The notes beneath the pieces are model-generated. The model did not search any database, was not told where the DNA came from, and worked only from the letters and a program-made list of their open reading frames with translations. From Phytophthora colocasiae (taxonomy: Eukaryota > Oomycota > Peronosporomycetes > Peronosporales > Peronosporaceae): a stretch of DNA of 64,000 nucleotides. The DNA lies in assembly GCA_018806915.1 (NCBI GenBank), contig JAGKQI010000090.1, forward strand, positions 992,001-1,056,000. Reading direction: 5' to 3'. Of this stretch, positions 22,459 through 33,976 are shown in pieces; position 1 is the first letter of the stretch, and every line of letters starts with the position of its first letter. A program made the position numbers and the translations under genes.

Positions 22459-25400
22459 TTAGTTTAACGGCTTCCCAGAGTCTGCCTCCTCACCCAGGAG
22501 TTTCTCCCGTAGGTGGTTCGGCATGTCCTTGAGTGCGCCTTGTCGATCGAGTTGCTTGAGTGCTTCCAGAGTTTTCAGATCTTCACAGGGTTTTCCAGGG
22601 TGCACTCTTCCACATACTTCACAGGGTGGCATCCGACACATTCGACTCGGGTGTCCCTTCTCCTGACATCGGTCACACGTGACGTCTCTCCAGCAATCCT
22701 CCTCTGAGTGTCCTGAGCGTTGACATTTTTCACAGAACTTGTTCCAGTAGCCACTATTCTCATGACGCCTCTGGTGGAATCCTTGACCTGACGATCCAGA
22801 CGGGGACTGGGGCGGCGGACGCCATCCCAAGTTATCCATCACTCGATACACCTCATTCGTCAGAGTCTGCGTCCAATCTGCACTTGGTGGAGCCTTTGAA
22901 TTGTTCGAAGATGCCTGCGGAGTACTTTCATCACGAGTAGACTCTGAAGTCGCACTCGGAGTTCTGGAATCACCCGTCTGATCTCTGGTATCCTGATTGG
23001 ATTTCAGAGATTCCTTATTTTCAGAGTTTTCAGAGTCATAGTCTTCAGAATCCATATCTCTTGCGACGTAAGTCCGATGCACACGCTTGGGCTTGAACTG
23101 TCCTCGTGGAATATTATCAGCCCGGAAATCTCGAGACTTGGCAGGAGTCATTTCTTGGTCACCAGTTCGCCACACGTCTTCATCTTGTTGCAACGCATAC
23201 TCCAAGTCTGAAATCCGTCTAAATCTCTGGCCTTGCAGCGAAGTTTTCAGACGTGCATCCTTAAGCTTCGTGATGAATCGCAGTACATGCTTCTCAAGAC
23301 GCTTAGACGACTTTCGGAAATCGATGTCAGCTTTCCCAGCGGCAGAATTAAGTCGATAGAAAAATTCAAGCGGAGTCTCAGAGTCCTTCATAGCCATCGT
23401 GAAAGCCTTGCAAAAACGTTTCTTGAACTCTGAGGACAGCTCTTTCCAGTCACGGGACACACTTTTGGGAAGCTGGTTAAACCAGTCTCGCGCAGACACG
23501 GGGAGCTTCAACTTGAGTTCCTGGATGCGCGTCTTGGTCGACCATCCTCCTTGAGAAGCCATATTTGTAAACCGCTCCCACCAGTGGACACGTTCCCTGA
23601 GTGTAGCTCTGGGGTCGAATTCTCCAAGGTTGTTGGAGTTCATGAACGGCCTCAGTGTCAGAAGTGTGGTTCCGGCCTGTGCTTGAGTTGCTGCCGTCAG
23701 ATTCACCACTTCGCCTGGCTCCGAGTTCTCTGATGACGAGCTCGCAGAGTCTGAACTCGAGTCATCAGAGTCTCCACCAGAGTCTGGTGCTCTATCATGA
23801 CGTTTCTCTCTGCGAGACGCTCCTCAATCTCCATTAGGCCGTCTAGCTTCAGTTTTCTGCGGCGGACCTCGTCTCGGAGTAGGCGCACGTCTAGTATCCC
23901 CTTTGGTCTCTGTCACCGAAGTCGCTTGAGTCACCTGGGTGGCCGTAGCAGTAGTAGCGCCGCCATTCTTCTCGGCCTTCACTCGCTTCGTCCCCGCGCT
24001 TCGTGCAGGGGTGCCCTGCTGGAAGGTCGCAACCTCTTGAGATTCCGTCTTGGGGACCGGTGAATGTGACATGGGTTCAACCCCAACCCTACTTGCGTCA
24101 CTTCTGATTTCCGACCCTGACACTGGATACATAGTTGCAACTTCAGGGTTGCCGGTATGTAACACTTGGTTTGAAGATGCTGAATCAGGGTGACCGACCC
24201 TTCGCGCCTCTTGAACTTGGGATAATGTCGCTCGAAGGTTTCTCAATTGACCGGCTTGGAACCGTTGCATGTTCTGAGAACTTTCTTTCTCCCTGTCGCT
24301 CTTGGCCTCCATGATCTTTATTCGCTGCTGTAAGGCTTCCATTTGAGAAGTCCAGTCTGGTTTCATCTCGTCAGTCGCACGTGCACGTTCGGCCTCAGTC
24401 TCAGCCTCTCTTTGTCGCCAGCGTTCGGCAAACTCTGATTCCAGACGTTGGTTTTCAGAGTTCCGAAGCTCCGATTTCAGAGTTTCCAACTCTGCCGCGC
24501 TGCGATTCCTGAGTTTGCTCTCAGATGCCAGACTTCTGCGTTCTTCGGCATTGTCAGCACGTCTCTCGGCCTCCAGCCTCGCGTTTTCTGACTTCACCAA
24601 GCGCTCAGTGAGTATCTGGATCTCGCGTCTCGCCTCCAGGTCGCGTGGCTCCCGACGACGATCGCGTTCCATGGACTCCAAGCGTTCCCGGGCCAAGAAC
24701 TCCATCTGTGCTTGCTCCATCCGGCTTTGCCACTCCTATGACGTTCAACTCGATCTGGACAGGTCCTGATATCTGAGAACTTCGAGCTTCAGACTTCGTA
24801 CGACTCGACGCGATGGAACTCAAGCGTCGGGACGGTGACTTTGAAATGTCTTCACTCTTCACACTTTGGCGGTGGCTCTGGTGACTTTCGCTTCGGGTGG
24901 AGACAGATACAGGCCGAATCTCTGGGGTCAATCGCCTGAAATCCCATGAAGAACTTCCGACAGATGCCTGTTTTCCAAACTTCGTGTCCGGTACCTCCGG
25001 TTTCTCTTCCGGCATGTCAACGTCTTCAGGCTCTGGTTTCACTGGTAACAGCGTTCGCGTCACTTGGATCCCCATGCCTTCAGAGGCTGCGCCTCCCATA
25101 TCAGCGCCTTGAGCGATTAACGCTAGACTTCCTGTGGACAGCGCCATATGTGATGCCGCCCCTCGACTCATGGACATCAAGGACGAGTCCGTAGAGCTTC
25201 CGCGCGAAGTCTGGAATCCCGACGACTGATCATCCGAGGTCCCAATGACACTGGGAATTGGCACGTCCGACATCCGAGGCTGAGAAATACCGTGATCTTC
25301 AGACATCAGGTTTTTGGAGTCCGGTCGCGTGTTATCAGAGCGACTCTCATACTGTGGCAGTGAAGACAGCGACGGCGTTGATAAAGCTGACGGTGTTGAC

Positions 25401-26430
25401 GGGACTTGTGGGCGCGGTGGTCTCTGCTGCAAGCGCTTGGACCGCGGTGGCTCATCACTGCTGGAACCATCAGAACTGTGCGTCACTCGGAGTCCGGTCA
25501 CCCGGAGTCGCATGATCAGTCGTCGCCCTTGTAGGTCAGCGTCCTTGTCAGGTAATACATGGTCTGCTTTGTCTTGACTTGTTGTGTCTTCTTGTTTCAT
25601 GTCTTCTGGGAGTCTGCTAACTTGTAACCTGGCGGTCACTGTGGCCCACTCTACCAGTTCCACTGCGAGTCGACTCTGAAGTTCGGACGCCACACTGCGT
25701 ATTTGAGACTCAAAGACGGCTGACGCCTGCGTCTGAGACCAGATTGGGAGGAGGTTCTGAAATTCGAAACCTGCCTCGTACAACATTGTCTAAAGAATTG
25801 CCACACACTCTGGTGCTGTCAACGTGCTCATCGGAATCTCGACGTAGGAAAGATCTTGGATCCGACCAAAACCATGACGTCTTACGTGAAACTCTGAGAT
25901 CCACATATCCTCGGGGAAGACGGAGGAGCATCGCCACTTGATGTAGTCGCCGGTCGCTGCAGCAGCTTTCTGGAAAGCATCAGCACTAGGCTTCATCGTC
26001 GGCCACATATACTCGATGCTTGGCGGGACGACCTTGCCTGTGTCCATATCTCTCCAACGGCGGAACTCACGACGCACATACCTCAGAGCTCGTTCCCCGT
26101 CAAGCGAATCGGCCCTCCCAGACTCATCCAACGGTGTCTTCAGAGACTCTTCGGACTTGATTGCCATGTCATCCGACATTGGTGTGGCTTCGGACTTTGG
26201 GGACTGCGGAGCTTGGTTTTCAGAGAGTCCAGGTTCTGGTTTCACTTCATCCACGGATTGTCCGGAAGTCGCCGAGTCTGAACACAGATCGATCACTACT
26301 TCCGGGGACTCAACCATATCGGCGCCTCCCTCAGACGCCTCATCATCACCCTCGCGGGTGATGGCCACCTCATCATCAGAAACTTAGACCTCTGACAGGC
26401 CTTCAAGACCTTGTTCACCAGAGACAACAG
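22459..26430 (-). pseudogene. Element B gag (without its N-terminus), several frames
   Basis: N-terminal acidic region 26430-25790 (VSGEQG, then REGDDEASEGGAD, with a stop before 26368). Next WISEFHVRRHGFGRIQDL and APECVAIL; then 25786-24605 (LYEAGFEFQNLLP, Ser-rich, nuclear-type basic runs); 24720-23824 (long coiled coil rich in Arg/Glu); then 23709-22459 with the capsid (LLTLRPFMNSNNLGEFDP, W-rich helices) and CCHC knuckles CEKCQRSGHSEEDC and CDRCQEKGHPSRMC, followed by a third Cys/His cluster. Stop at 22459. Three frame breaks join these parts. The first roughly 120 codons lie in the inverted block at 26431-26802. Confidence 0.85.
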
Positions 26431-26802
26431 GTGCCCTGCTCCGCGATCAAAGTTTCACCGACTTCGCGACAACTGGTGCGCGTGCCCGGATCTTTGGAAT
26501 CGTGATATCACCGGATTTGAGAGTATAAGAAGAGAAAGTTTCCTGTCATGCGTCTATATTCAAGATGGCTACGCCAGGATCTACGAGAGGAGGACGCCGT
26601 GGTCGTGGTCGGAGTATTCCGACACGTCAATCCAAGCGTCTACAAGGTCTGTCGCCTGAAGAGCAACCAGACTTGGATGCTGTCCAGAAGGCGGCCCGCG
26701 AGAAGAGGAAAGCTGCGCGAGAGAAGAAGGCAGCTGATAATGTGAGCATCCCAGAACCGGCGGTCGAAGACCAGCCTGCTGAAGAACCAGAAGCTCAGGA
26801 GA
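26431..26802 (+). other. Inverted block of element B: LTR end, PBS and gag start
   Basis: About 372 bp are flipped. The plus strand reads the LTR end (ACTTCGCGACA, identical to E), the PBS at 26474, the gag start MATPGSTRGGRRGRG (26565) and gag up to EPEAQE. The minus-strand LTR above it stops at TTCACTATACGCC, and the minus-strand gag below resumes with VSGEQG; in E these flanks are joined in exactly the un-inverted order. The inversion removes the PBS from its place and beheads gag, so B cannot replicate by itself. Confidence 0.88.
26474..26491 (+). other. Primer-binding site of element B, in inverted orientation
   Basis: TGGTGCGCGTGCCCGGAT, identical to that of A, C and E, but on the plus strand while the element runs on the minus strand. 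Confidence 0.88.
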
Positions 26803-28397
26803 GGCGTATAGTGAACCCTAGTTATACGACTACTGAAAGGGTGTTTTCAGAGTCGTACAACGGTAGGTTGGCGTGTGGTACCTTGCGGTATCCTCGTGGG
26901 TTCGTTGTCTTCGGAAATATGACCCTCGCCGGAGTCTGAGAATGTGTTATGAAGAGAAGTAGGGGTTCCCTTGGAGTCTGGTGTCGGTATTCAGGAAATC
27001 CTTCCAGGAGCGTTCGGGAGTCGGAATCTCTGGGAACCAAGATGGTTTCCAGGAAGTCGGCGGTCGAAAAGAGGTTAATATACCAGAGAAAGTCTGAAAT
27101 CGGTGTCTGAATATCACAAATCCAGAACCGAAATACCTGATTTTCAGAGATAAACAACCAATATTCAGAGTTCGAAAATATACAAATATATACAGCCGTT
27201 CTTATTCTTTCTAGGCCCTTGAACGGTGGGCTAACACTCCAGGTCAACTAGGGACTTACTACCAGACACCTGGTCTGTCTGGTATCCCTTTACGTTCGCG
27301 CACCACCCTCTAGTATAGAGGGAAAATATAGACCAATACAATCGACTATATATAACAGTCTACCTTGCACTCTGAAAACGACTGTCTAGTTTCCAGAGCC
27401 TGTCCAAACGAACAATATGAAATGGGCTACCGCTAGAGACAAAACAAACGACCCAACTAGGATATGGAATAGGCGGGTCCTTTCAGGTCTCTGCGTTACC
27501 TGATCTCCGCCTAAGGGGATTGAATAGGCGAGAGATCACGCGGCAACAATCCTTGACGTGGCCTTGCAAACAGAAATACAATGACTTCTGGGTTACACGG
27601 CAAATTGAACTCTGTTTATCGTTTAACTTCCTCATAACTATCATATCTTTCTGGTATCTCTCTTCTTCTTGTCGTCTTTTGCGTCCTTTCAGCAGTCAGT
27701 CTTCATATGTCAGGTACACTTGGCTCTTGTATATATAAGATATCTTGACTTGATCTCAGTATGCAGTCTGTGCAGCCGATCTTGATGGGTTAACAGGTAG
27801 AGACGTCATTACGGGGGATGTGCAGGTCAGTATTCACTTGAATGTGTGACTTGAACTTGGGTTCACTTGGTTTTAGTATGGTCTTGAATCTTCGGTGATT
27901 TCAGAGTCTGGTATCCGGGTTTTCAGAGTCTGATATCACTTAGTTTTCAGAGTCTTGGTCACTCAGAGTTAGATACCAGAGTTTTGAGTAAGAACCAGAG
28001 TACGGAGCACCAATGCTACAACGTACACGAAGATCTTGAAGGTTGCGCGGGTGCGCGGCGTCCGGCGCGCGATACTTGGTCTCTGTGGGTATATATTGTG
28101 AATCCTTGAACCATCCATCGTCGCGCTGGACGGTAACGGGATGAGGTCTCTCAGAGATACGTTCTTCTGAGAGACTTTCCGCTAGAACTTAGGCACTCAT
28201 CGGCGGGGAAAGTCCGGTGACCAGACAGAGTGTAGTTGATCTTCAGAGTTGTGCACACTCTGAAGTACACTTCTGGTCCTTTGGGCCCCTTTACAGTCAG
28301 GCGAAGATTTATCCACAATCTTCCACAGATGTATAACCAATCACATCGTAACGTAACGTCTGCCTGTCGCTCGAAAATCGGAAATAACATCATGTCA
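26803..28397 (-). repeat. Element B 5' LTR (all but its last bases)
   Basis: Starts TGACATGATG at 28397 on the minus strand and parallels the 1,880-bp LTR of E along its length (shared phrases around the GATGAGGTCTCTC..CTCATCGG segment, TATA-like TATATATAAG near 27730, and the end TTCACTRTACGCC). It is shorter and clearly diverged from E. The last roughly 40 bp are in the inverted block. Small ORFs within it are judged accidental. Confidence 0.8.
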
Positions 28398-29813
28398 CTC
28401 ACCGCCCCCAGCTTCGCCACTCGGGGTCTTGTCGGAACTGATCGTAATCGGTGGGGTATCCATGGGATCCGGTTGGGGATCGATGAATGCGACCTTGACT
28501 TCGGCCGTATCGGTTGGTGATCGAGGTTCCAATGTCGATATTGACGCAGGATCAGGATCGGTCTTGGTCGTCCCACCTCGGCGGAGTATGGATCGCGGCG
28601 TAACGTAGATCGGCCGTTCGACCGACGGTAAGGGGATCTCTACGGATTCCTGAGGTTCTGGTCTTGCGTCCACAGTCGCTTCTAGAGCTAGGTTCTGCCA
28701 CTCCATATAGCGCCGGGATCCGACCGACACAAACCCGGGGAATCGAGGCACTTTTTCCTGATCAAGTACCATTCCAACATGTAATCTGTGATCCAATCGT
28801 AAAATCTTCTCGCTCAAATTCGTGATCACTAGGTACCGAGTTCGGCCGGATCCATTTACCACGGTAGGTACCCATTGGTCGCCTCGGGTCACCCACAATT
28901 TCTCCGTCGCCGATAATTTCACTCTCGATGCGGTCTCTTCAGATCCCCTAACTGGGATATGTAGATCTTCCTCCAATTTTACCGATCTTACCTTCTCCCC
29001 GTATAATCTCTTGCGACCACTAAGTGGGATCCCCACTTCATTAGGTAAGCACATCAACCCCTTGGCTAGATCCATCCGGACCCCAGCCGGAATCATGAAA
29101 TCCATACATAAGATGGCGTCTTGTCCGGACAGGTCCCCGATCCAAATATCGAAAAAATATACCAAGTATCCCGCAAGCGTGATCTTGATCCTCGTTCTTC
29201 CCTCGGTGGTGTACACATTATCGCCGATCCCAACACATTCCTGTCTCTGACTAGTGTCAAAGTGGCACCCAACCTTACGATCAAAGGCGGTATCCAAGAT
29301 GGATACCTTGGCGCCAGTGTCCAGGAGCAAGATCGCTCTTTCATGATTGATCTTGCCTGAGATCTTGGCTTGGCGGAACCATTTTCCTGGTGCGTGGTAT
29401 TTCCAATACCCCCTGGATTCTCCTTCCTTGAGATCCAAAGCCACTTCCGCACCAGATCGAGAGAACTCATCGATCCGGGGAAGACTCGCGATCTTAGCAG
29501 TATACGAATGCAGCTTACATGTATTACCACGCAGATCCGAATTCTCCCTATCTTGATCTCTCGATTTCTTGTTCACATATGCATAGATGCAGTACTCAGA
29601 ACGCTCGGCTCGTACCGGTTTCCAAACCGGCGAGCGTCCTAGTTTAATATCTTTTCCACCTTCTCGGGGAACAATCCGGCATGTCGGGTCGGATCGTACC
29701 ATGGTTGTAGAATGCCTCCATGGGGCATTCTCCAGCTTCATGGATCTCCCCACAACCACGGCATGTATATAGACAGCGATCCGTTGGGTGGCCTCTCTTT
29801 CCGCACTTGTCAC
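28398..29813 (-). pseudogene. Element C protease and linker, cut by B
   Basis: Retropepsin motif ILLLDTGAKVSILDTAFD at about 29335-29282, second half AILCMDFMIPAGVRM near 29100, then the linker WVTRGDQWVPTVVNGSGRTR and a Pro/Asp-rich region. The ORF is open for about 470 codons. Its stop (28397-28395) is the TGA of the LTR of B, so the frame is truncated by insertion. The upstream end overlaps the nucleocapsid frame (29644-30105), suggesting a frame change between gag and pol. Confidence 0.82.
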
Positions 29814-30570
29814 AGGTTAGACGTCTCCAGCAGTCCAGATCCGTGTGCTTCCGCGATCCACAATGCGAACAGCGACCTCGATCGTGATCTGATTGTCTGC
29901 GATCCGTGATCCGGCCTCGATCTTGCGCGTTCGTGTGTGATCGCGACTGATCCTGTTGGTGGGGAGCGCCCCCAGTACCGATCGGCTTGTCTTCTGACGC
30001 GGCAAGATATATCCTCCGGAGATCGCCTTCAGAATCGGATCCGTCCGATCCGGATATTTCTTCTGATTCCGAGCTCGGATCTTGGGTTTGGATCGCCCGT
30101 ACCACCGCTCGGGTGGGTGCTGCCGGGGCACTGGTCGGTGCCTTCTGTCTGTACTTCGATCCAAACGCAGATTTACGCTGTCTGCTTTTTGCCCGTTCTC
30201 AGGCACGAAGTACCTCCTCCAGTTCATCGACGTCACTCAGTCGGAGTAGGGTCAGCCGATCAGCTAACTCTCTAAGTTCATCGACGTCACTCAGTCGGAG
30301 TAGGGTCAGCCGATCAGCTAACTCGCTAAATGTCTCGATGTAGTGGTCTACATGTTCCCGGCGGGCCTTAGGGCTCCCATCCTTGATCTTCAGTCTAGCA
30401 CGTAAGTTGAGCCGGTAGGGACCGGCAAAGAACTGGTACAGGCAGCTCAGTCGAACGACGAAAACCAAGTGGGCGGATCTGTTGGACAGTTTCCAGACCC
30501 AGTATTGTGGGTTGGGTATGTCGGTCGCGTGGCAATACTATCACGCTCGCAAGCGATCGGAAGAAACACC
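29644..30570 (-). pseudogene. Element C gag C-terminal part (capsid end and zinc knuckles)
   Basis: The frame 30468-30199 gives the capsid end (CLYQFFAGPYRLNLRAR, YIETFSELADRL). It contains a 54-bp tandem repeat that doubles the 18 residues ELADRLTLLRLSDVDELR. The frame 30105-29644 gives two CCHC knuckles (CSHCGSRKHTDLDC, CDKCGKRGHPTDRC) and a third Cys/His cluster (CRGCGEIHEAGEC), the same three-part pattern as B. Frame shifts near 30570 and 30110 separate these from the rest of gag. Confidence 0.8.
30221..30328 (-). repeat. 54-bp tandem repeat in element C gag
   Basis: Two adjacent 54-bp units (30221-30274 and 30275-30328), nearly identical and in frame. They are not seen in the capsids of A or B, so this is a recent in-frame duplication. 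Confidence 0.88.
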
Positions 30571-30576
30571 TCTCGA

Positions 30577-31992
30577 TTATACCATCAGATCTGCAAACGT
30601 GAGGCATTTCTCTTCTTCCGTAGCCTGATCGCGCTGGAACGCCGACTTGACCTTACCGATCCAGACCCGAGCGCGATCTTCGTCCAGATCTTTACCCGCA
30701 AAATCTTTCAGATCCGAGATCGCTGAGATCCGGACCCGCTGGATCATCGACGATCCTCCTTGGCCGATCGCCGCGGATGCGATCGTTGCTCGGCCTGATA
30801 TCTGTCCACCGGAACTTGGTATGCCCAGATCGTCCGGATCGTATTCCCATGCATCCGGCTCCGAGGCCGTAACGGATTCCATGTCAACATCCAACTCCCC
30901 TTTGATCGGCGATCGGGGTGTCGTGAGACTCCGTTCTTTTAAGAAACGATCCATCGCCATTTGGAAGTAGTCGTCCAACTTGTTGCTCGATCCAGTGGAA
31001 TTAGTCGTCGGCGCGGTCTGGTCTGTCTGGCTCCGGCGATTTTCTTGCTGATCGGGCGTCTTGGCCTCCAGTTTCGCAGCCACCGATCGTTTATCTTGTT
31101 TCTTCATACGCGATTTCAGGAATTTGGCACCGGAGGGGCCCAACGACATGCGTTGCAGCCTTCTCGGGCTGTCGGAATCTGGTTCCGAGGTCGCTGACGC
31201 ATAGCATGACGACCCAGTCTGATAGCCTGGATCGGGCGTCAGTGGGCGTTCGCCGACCAGGATCTTGAGGGAGTCGAATAGATCATGGGTCGCAGATTGG
31301 ATCGCTTCCAGTTCCAGGTCAAATAGAGAGTTTGGGTCGAACTCTCCAGCTACTAAACCAGCTTCTTGGAGTAGATCGAGTATCTTCACCGCGTTCAGGC
31401 GGTCAGAGCTAGTCCGGGGCTTCGACACCGGGCCGGCGAGATTACCGATCTGGCGGACTTGTATGATCGTAAGAACAGGATCGTTAAGCAAGGTCTCACT
31501 TAGCATCTTCCTGTAATAGGCCTGCTCGATCGCGTCCTTGGTGATCGTCGATCCTGGGTTGATCACATCCTCTGGCTCTGAGTCTGGAGCTTTCAATTTC
31601 GTCCGGGTGCTCTTGATCCTCTTTTTCTTGGTCGATCTTGAGGCACCAGTGGACTTGTTGAGCAGATTAGGTTTCAGCTTTGCTGATTCTTTATCGCTCG
31701 TTTGCGGATCTCGATGAGAATCGAGATCCGCGGTGGCCCTCGGAGGGGCCTTGGGAGGAATTCGAGGTTTTTTTTCTTCAAGATCTGGATCGTGATCCAG
31801 GTCGGCCTCGTGTCTGTCAGTAGAGATCCTCCCAGAACTCTGCTGATCTGTGAATCTTTCTGTTTTCAGCGGTGCCTCCGTCGATCCAACATTCGTAGGC
31901 ACTTCTTCCCCTTGTTCTTCTTTAATCTTGACATCTTCTTGGGACTCACGGTGATATCCGAAGTCACCAGAAGATCCGGGCACGCGCACCAT
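30577..31992 (-). pseudogene. Element C gag N-terminal and middle part
   Basis: Open for about 470 codons. The ATG at 31992 overlaps the PBS (MVRVPGSSGDF); the frame also runs up into the LTR to 32115, so the true start is uncertain. Contents: acidic N-region, basic runs (KSTRTKLK), LNAVKILDLLQEAGL equivalent to AVLQTMLYEAGF of E, then the capsid start (RVWIGKVKSAFQRDQATEEE). The frame ends at 30577 inside capsid. Sequence homology to gag of A, B and E is weak but collinear. Confidence 0.78.
31974..31991 (-). other. Primer-binding site of element C
   Basis: Minus strand TGGTGCGCGTGCCCGGAT, one base after the LTR end CCACCACA. Same primer as A, B and E although the LTRs differ. Confidence 0.85.
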
Positions 31993-33240
31993 TGTGGTGG
32001 AGCGGATCTGGCCAAAATCTGGTTGAGGCCGATCGCGATCGCCACTTGCGCCCAGACACCGACTAACGGAGGGGGTCCCCCGATGATCCGTGATCTTGCT
32101 GCGTGTAATGTTCACCTTGTGTACCCGTCGGTAGGCGGGTTACGCTCTTCCAGGTGACTTCTGAAGAGGTCTTGGGACGAGAAGAATGTCTTGCGTGACG
32201 CAGGGGTTGAGGTAGCGTGGAAGTTCTTCACTCCACCTCGGGGTACTTGATCCCGGTCGTAGGCGAGTTCTCGAGCCTTGATCCGGGTGCCTGGTACTTG
32301 ATCCAGGTCTTCCAATAGTCCAGTGTTCGGGATTCAGTCCCTTCCTTTCCGTTGTTTTCCGCTTCCGATAGCGGGGGTCTTGAGGGGGCGAGATTCGACC
32401 GGATCGTTGGGCCAAACAACCAATTCCTTCCGATCTGATGTATGCACTTAAAGGATAGTTCGCTAGATAGGGCAAAGCTAGCCAATATATTATCCAGACT
32501 TAACCGCTGTACTAGATCACGTATCCTTACCTTCCTGACGCTTGTAGGGCCAATGTAGTTCCCGGTTCCAGGCGTAGCGAAGACACTTGAGTGGTTCAGG
32601 GCAAATTCGAGTCTGTTTATGGTTATTCCTATACCTACTATGGTTGTTCCTATACCTACTGATCCCATCCTGATTTACTATCCTACGATCACATGACACT
32701 GGCTACATAGCTGCTCCCTAGCTCGGCTCCGCTAACCCTGATCGTGAGCCGATTTCGTACTTAACCGAAGCTTGATCTCGTACTTAACCGAAGCTTGATC
32801 TCGTACAGCTTGATCTCGCACTTAATCGGGACTTGATCGCCGCCTGATCGCGCTTGGTCGTCGTTCAGAGAATCCGGATCAGGCCATCAGAAGAGTCTGC
32901 GTCGCGCCTGGGGCTGAACTTGATCCGGAGCTGATCTCGTACTTAAACGGGAGAGGATCACTGCGTGATCCCGCTTCGTCGCCACCCGGGGAATCAGGAT
33001 CATGTGGTTAGGAGACTCCGGGGCGCCGGGGTAAATCGTGAGCCAAGATCGTGCTTACTTGGGACCCCACCATTGCCGATCGCGCAAGGGCATCCTTGGT
33101 CTCCCCATTCTTCCTTCCGGTAGAACTCGGATCACCAACGAACACCGCCCCACCTGACCTTCCGCAGGTGTCCCTGTCGCCTGTTCCCTGGCGGGACCCA
33201 TCGTGCCTTTGCCTGATTCGACTCAGATCTGGGGATCACA
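31993..33240 (-). repeat. Probable 5' LTR of element C
   Basis: The end is fixed by the PBS. The start, TGTGATCCCC at 33240, is inferred from the TG start, the drop in GATC density beyond it, and the transposase-like reading frame on its other side. No second LTR is in the window to confirm it. Includes tandem CTTGATCTCGTACTTAACCG-like units near 32750-32830. Confidence 0.55.
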
Positions 33241-33610
33241 GGTCCCCCCCTGTCGCTTGTTCCGGCTCTCTTCGGGTTCGTGGCTGATATCGCCTCTCCG
33301 GGAAAAATTCTCGTTCGCTTCACCACAGATGAATAACCCCAGTTCCTCCTTTGTAAAGCATTGACCATGCCTCGTACGCATTGTCATAGCTTTTACAATG
33401 CCGCTAATCTCGCCTGAAGTCAATATTGGTTCTGGACCATTCCGAGAGGTCAACTCCACTTGACCCGATGTACGACGATGATTTTGCTCTTGCTGACACC
33501 AAACCAGGTAGCGGCTGCTCGTAGTGAAAGCCGTTTTTCATTGACTGCGTCTGCGGCTTGCTAGAGCCGCTTCATTTCGTCAGGCGAGTCATTTTCTTCT
33601 TCCATCGCGC
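33241..33610 (-). pseudogene. pogo/CENP-B-type transposase remnant, N-terminal part
   Basis: Minus strand from about 33605: MEEENDSPDEMKRL, a stop, then AADAVNEKRLSLRAAATWFG (psq-type helix-turn-helix), GPEPILTSGEI and HGQCFTKEELGLFI, the usual layout at the N-terminus of pogo/Tigger-like transposases. It is broken by a stop and a frame change near 33460. It stops at about 33241, where the LTR of C appears to start, so it looks like the insertion target of C. The catalytic part is absent here. It could also be a domesticated gene of the same HTH family. Confidence 0.55.
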
Positions 33611-33976
33611 ACGACTTTTGGGGATCTGGGCACACTTTGGCGGATTTGTCAGCAGTGAATAGCTGCTTTCAGGCAAGCACACATCGATCGAAAGCGCTTT
33701 TAACTGACTAAAATGACGTGCTGAAGGTGGAGGAGAAAGCCTAGTCTTGTGGACAAAAAGCTTTTTCGCAAATCACCTGTCCCTGAACTTGGTGCCCCGG
33801 AACTGAGGTCTATTGGATACTCGAAATCCGTCCACTCGTACTCAAATTAGACTCGTGCTGCAGAGCGTGTGTGAACATTCAGTGTATTTCTCAGCAATGA
33901 TGAATGACCCTTTGATTATTCAAGTAGAGTTCCAAGGGCGACAACATACTGGATCTGTCTTTCGTGCTTCGTCATC
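33611..33976. other. Unannotated host-like sequence
   Basis: Single-copy-looking DNA without repeats shared with the elements. I see no supported gene. It may contain promoter sequence for the transposase remnant on the minus strand and the small ORF on the plus strand. Confidence 0.5.

Larger units (their letters stand above)
17781..28397 (-). mobile_element. Element B (Chronos-like Ty3/gypsy), proximal part
   Basis: Minus-strand element inserted in the pol region of C. From high to low coordinate: LTR 28397-26803, an inverted 372-bp block with the LTR end, PBS and gag start (26802-26431), gag 26430-22459, protease 22405-21665, RT/RNase H/second RNase H/integrase 21341-17781. It is broken at 17781 by element A and continues at 1625. 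Its LTR starts TGACATG, like TGACACG in E, and its proteins are closest to those of E, so B and E are one family or close sister families. The target duplication cannot be tested because the other end is outside the window. Confidence 0.88.
28398..33240 (-). mobile_element. Element C: Chronos-related Ty3/gypsy, 5' part only
   Basis: Minus-strand element with LTR (33240-31993), PBS (31991-31974), gag and protease. It is cut at 28397, where the LTR of B begins in the middle of the protease-RT linker. RT and the rest should lie beyond the left edge. Protein order and linker (RGDQWVPTVVNG) tie it to A, B and E, but the sequences are much diverged. It is extremely rich in GATC. Confidence 0.82.

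Noticed and set aside
27520..27738. 72-codon plus-strand ORF with hydrophobic stretch in the LTR of B
   Set aside because: Lies antisense within the LTR and has no equivalent in E; taken as chance.
28398..28412. GGGGGCGGTGAG on the minus strand directly before the LTR of B, looking like a polypurine tract of C
   Set aside because: It is part of the open protease-linker frame of C, which B interrupts. C would otherwise lack all of RT. A chance G-run is the simpler reading.
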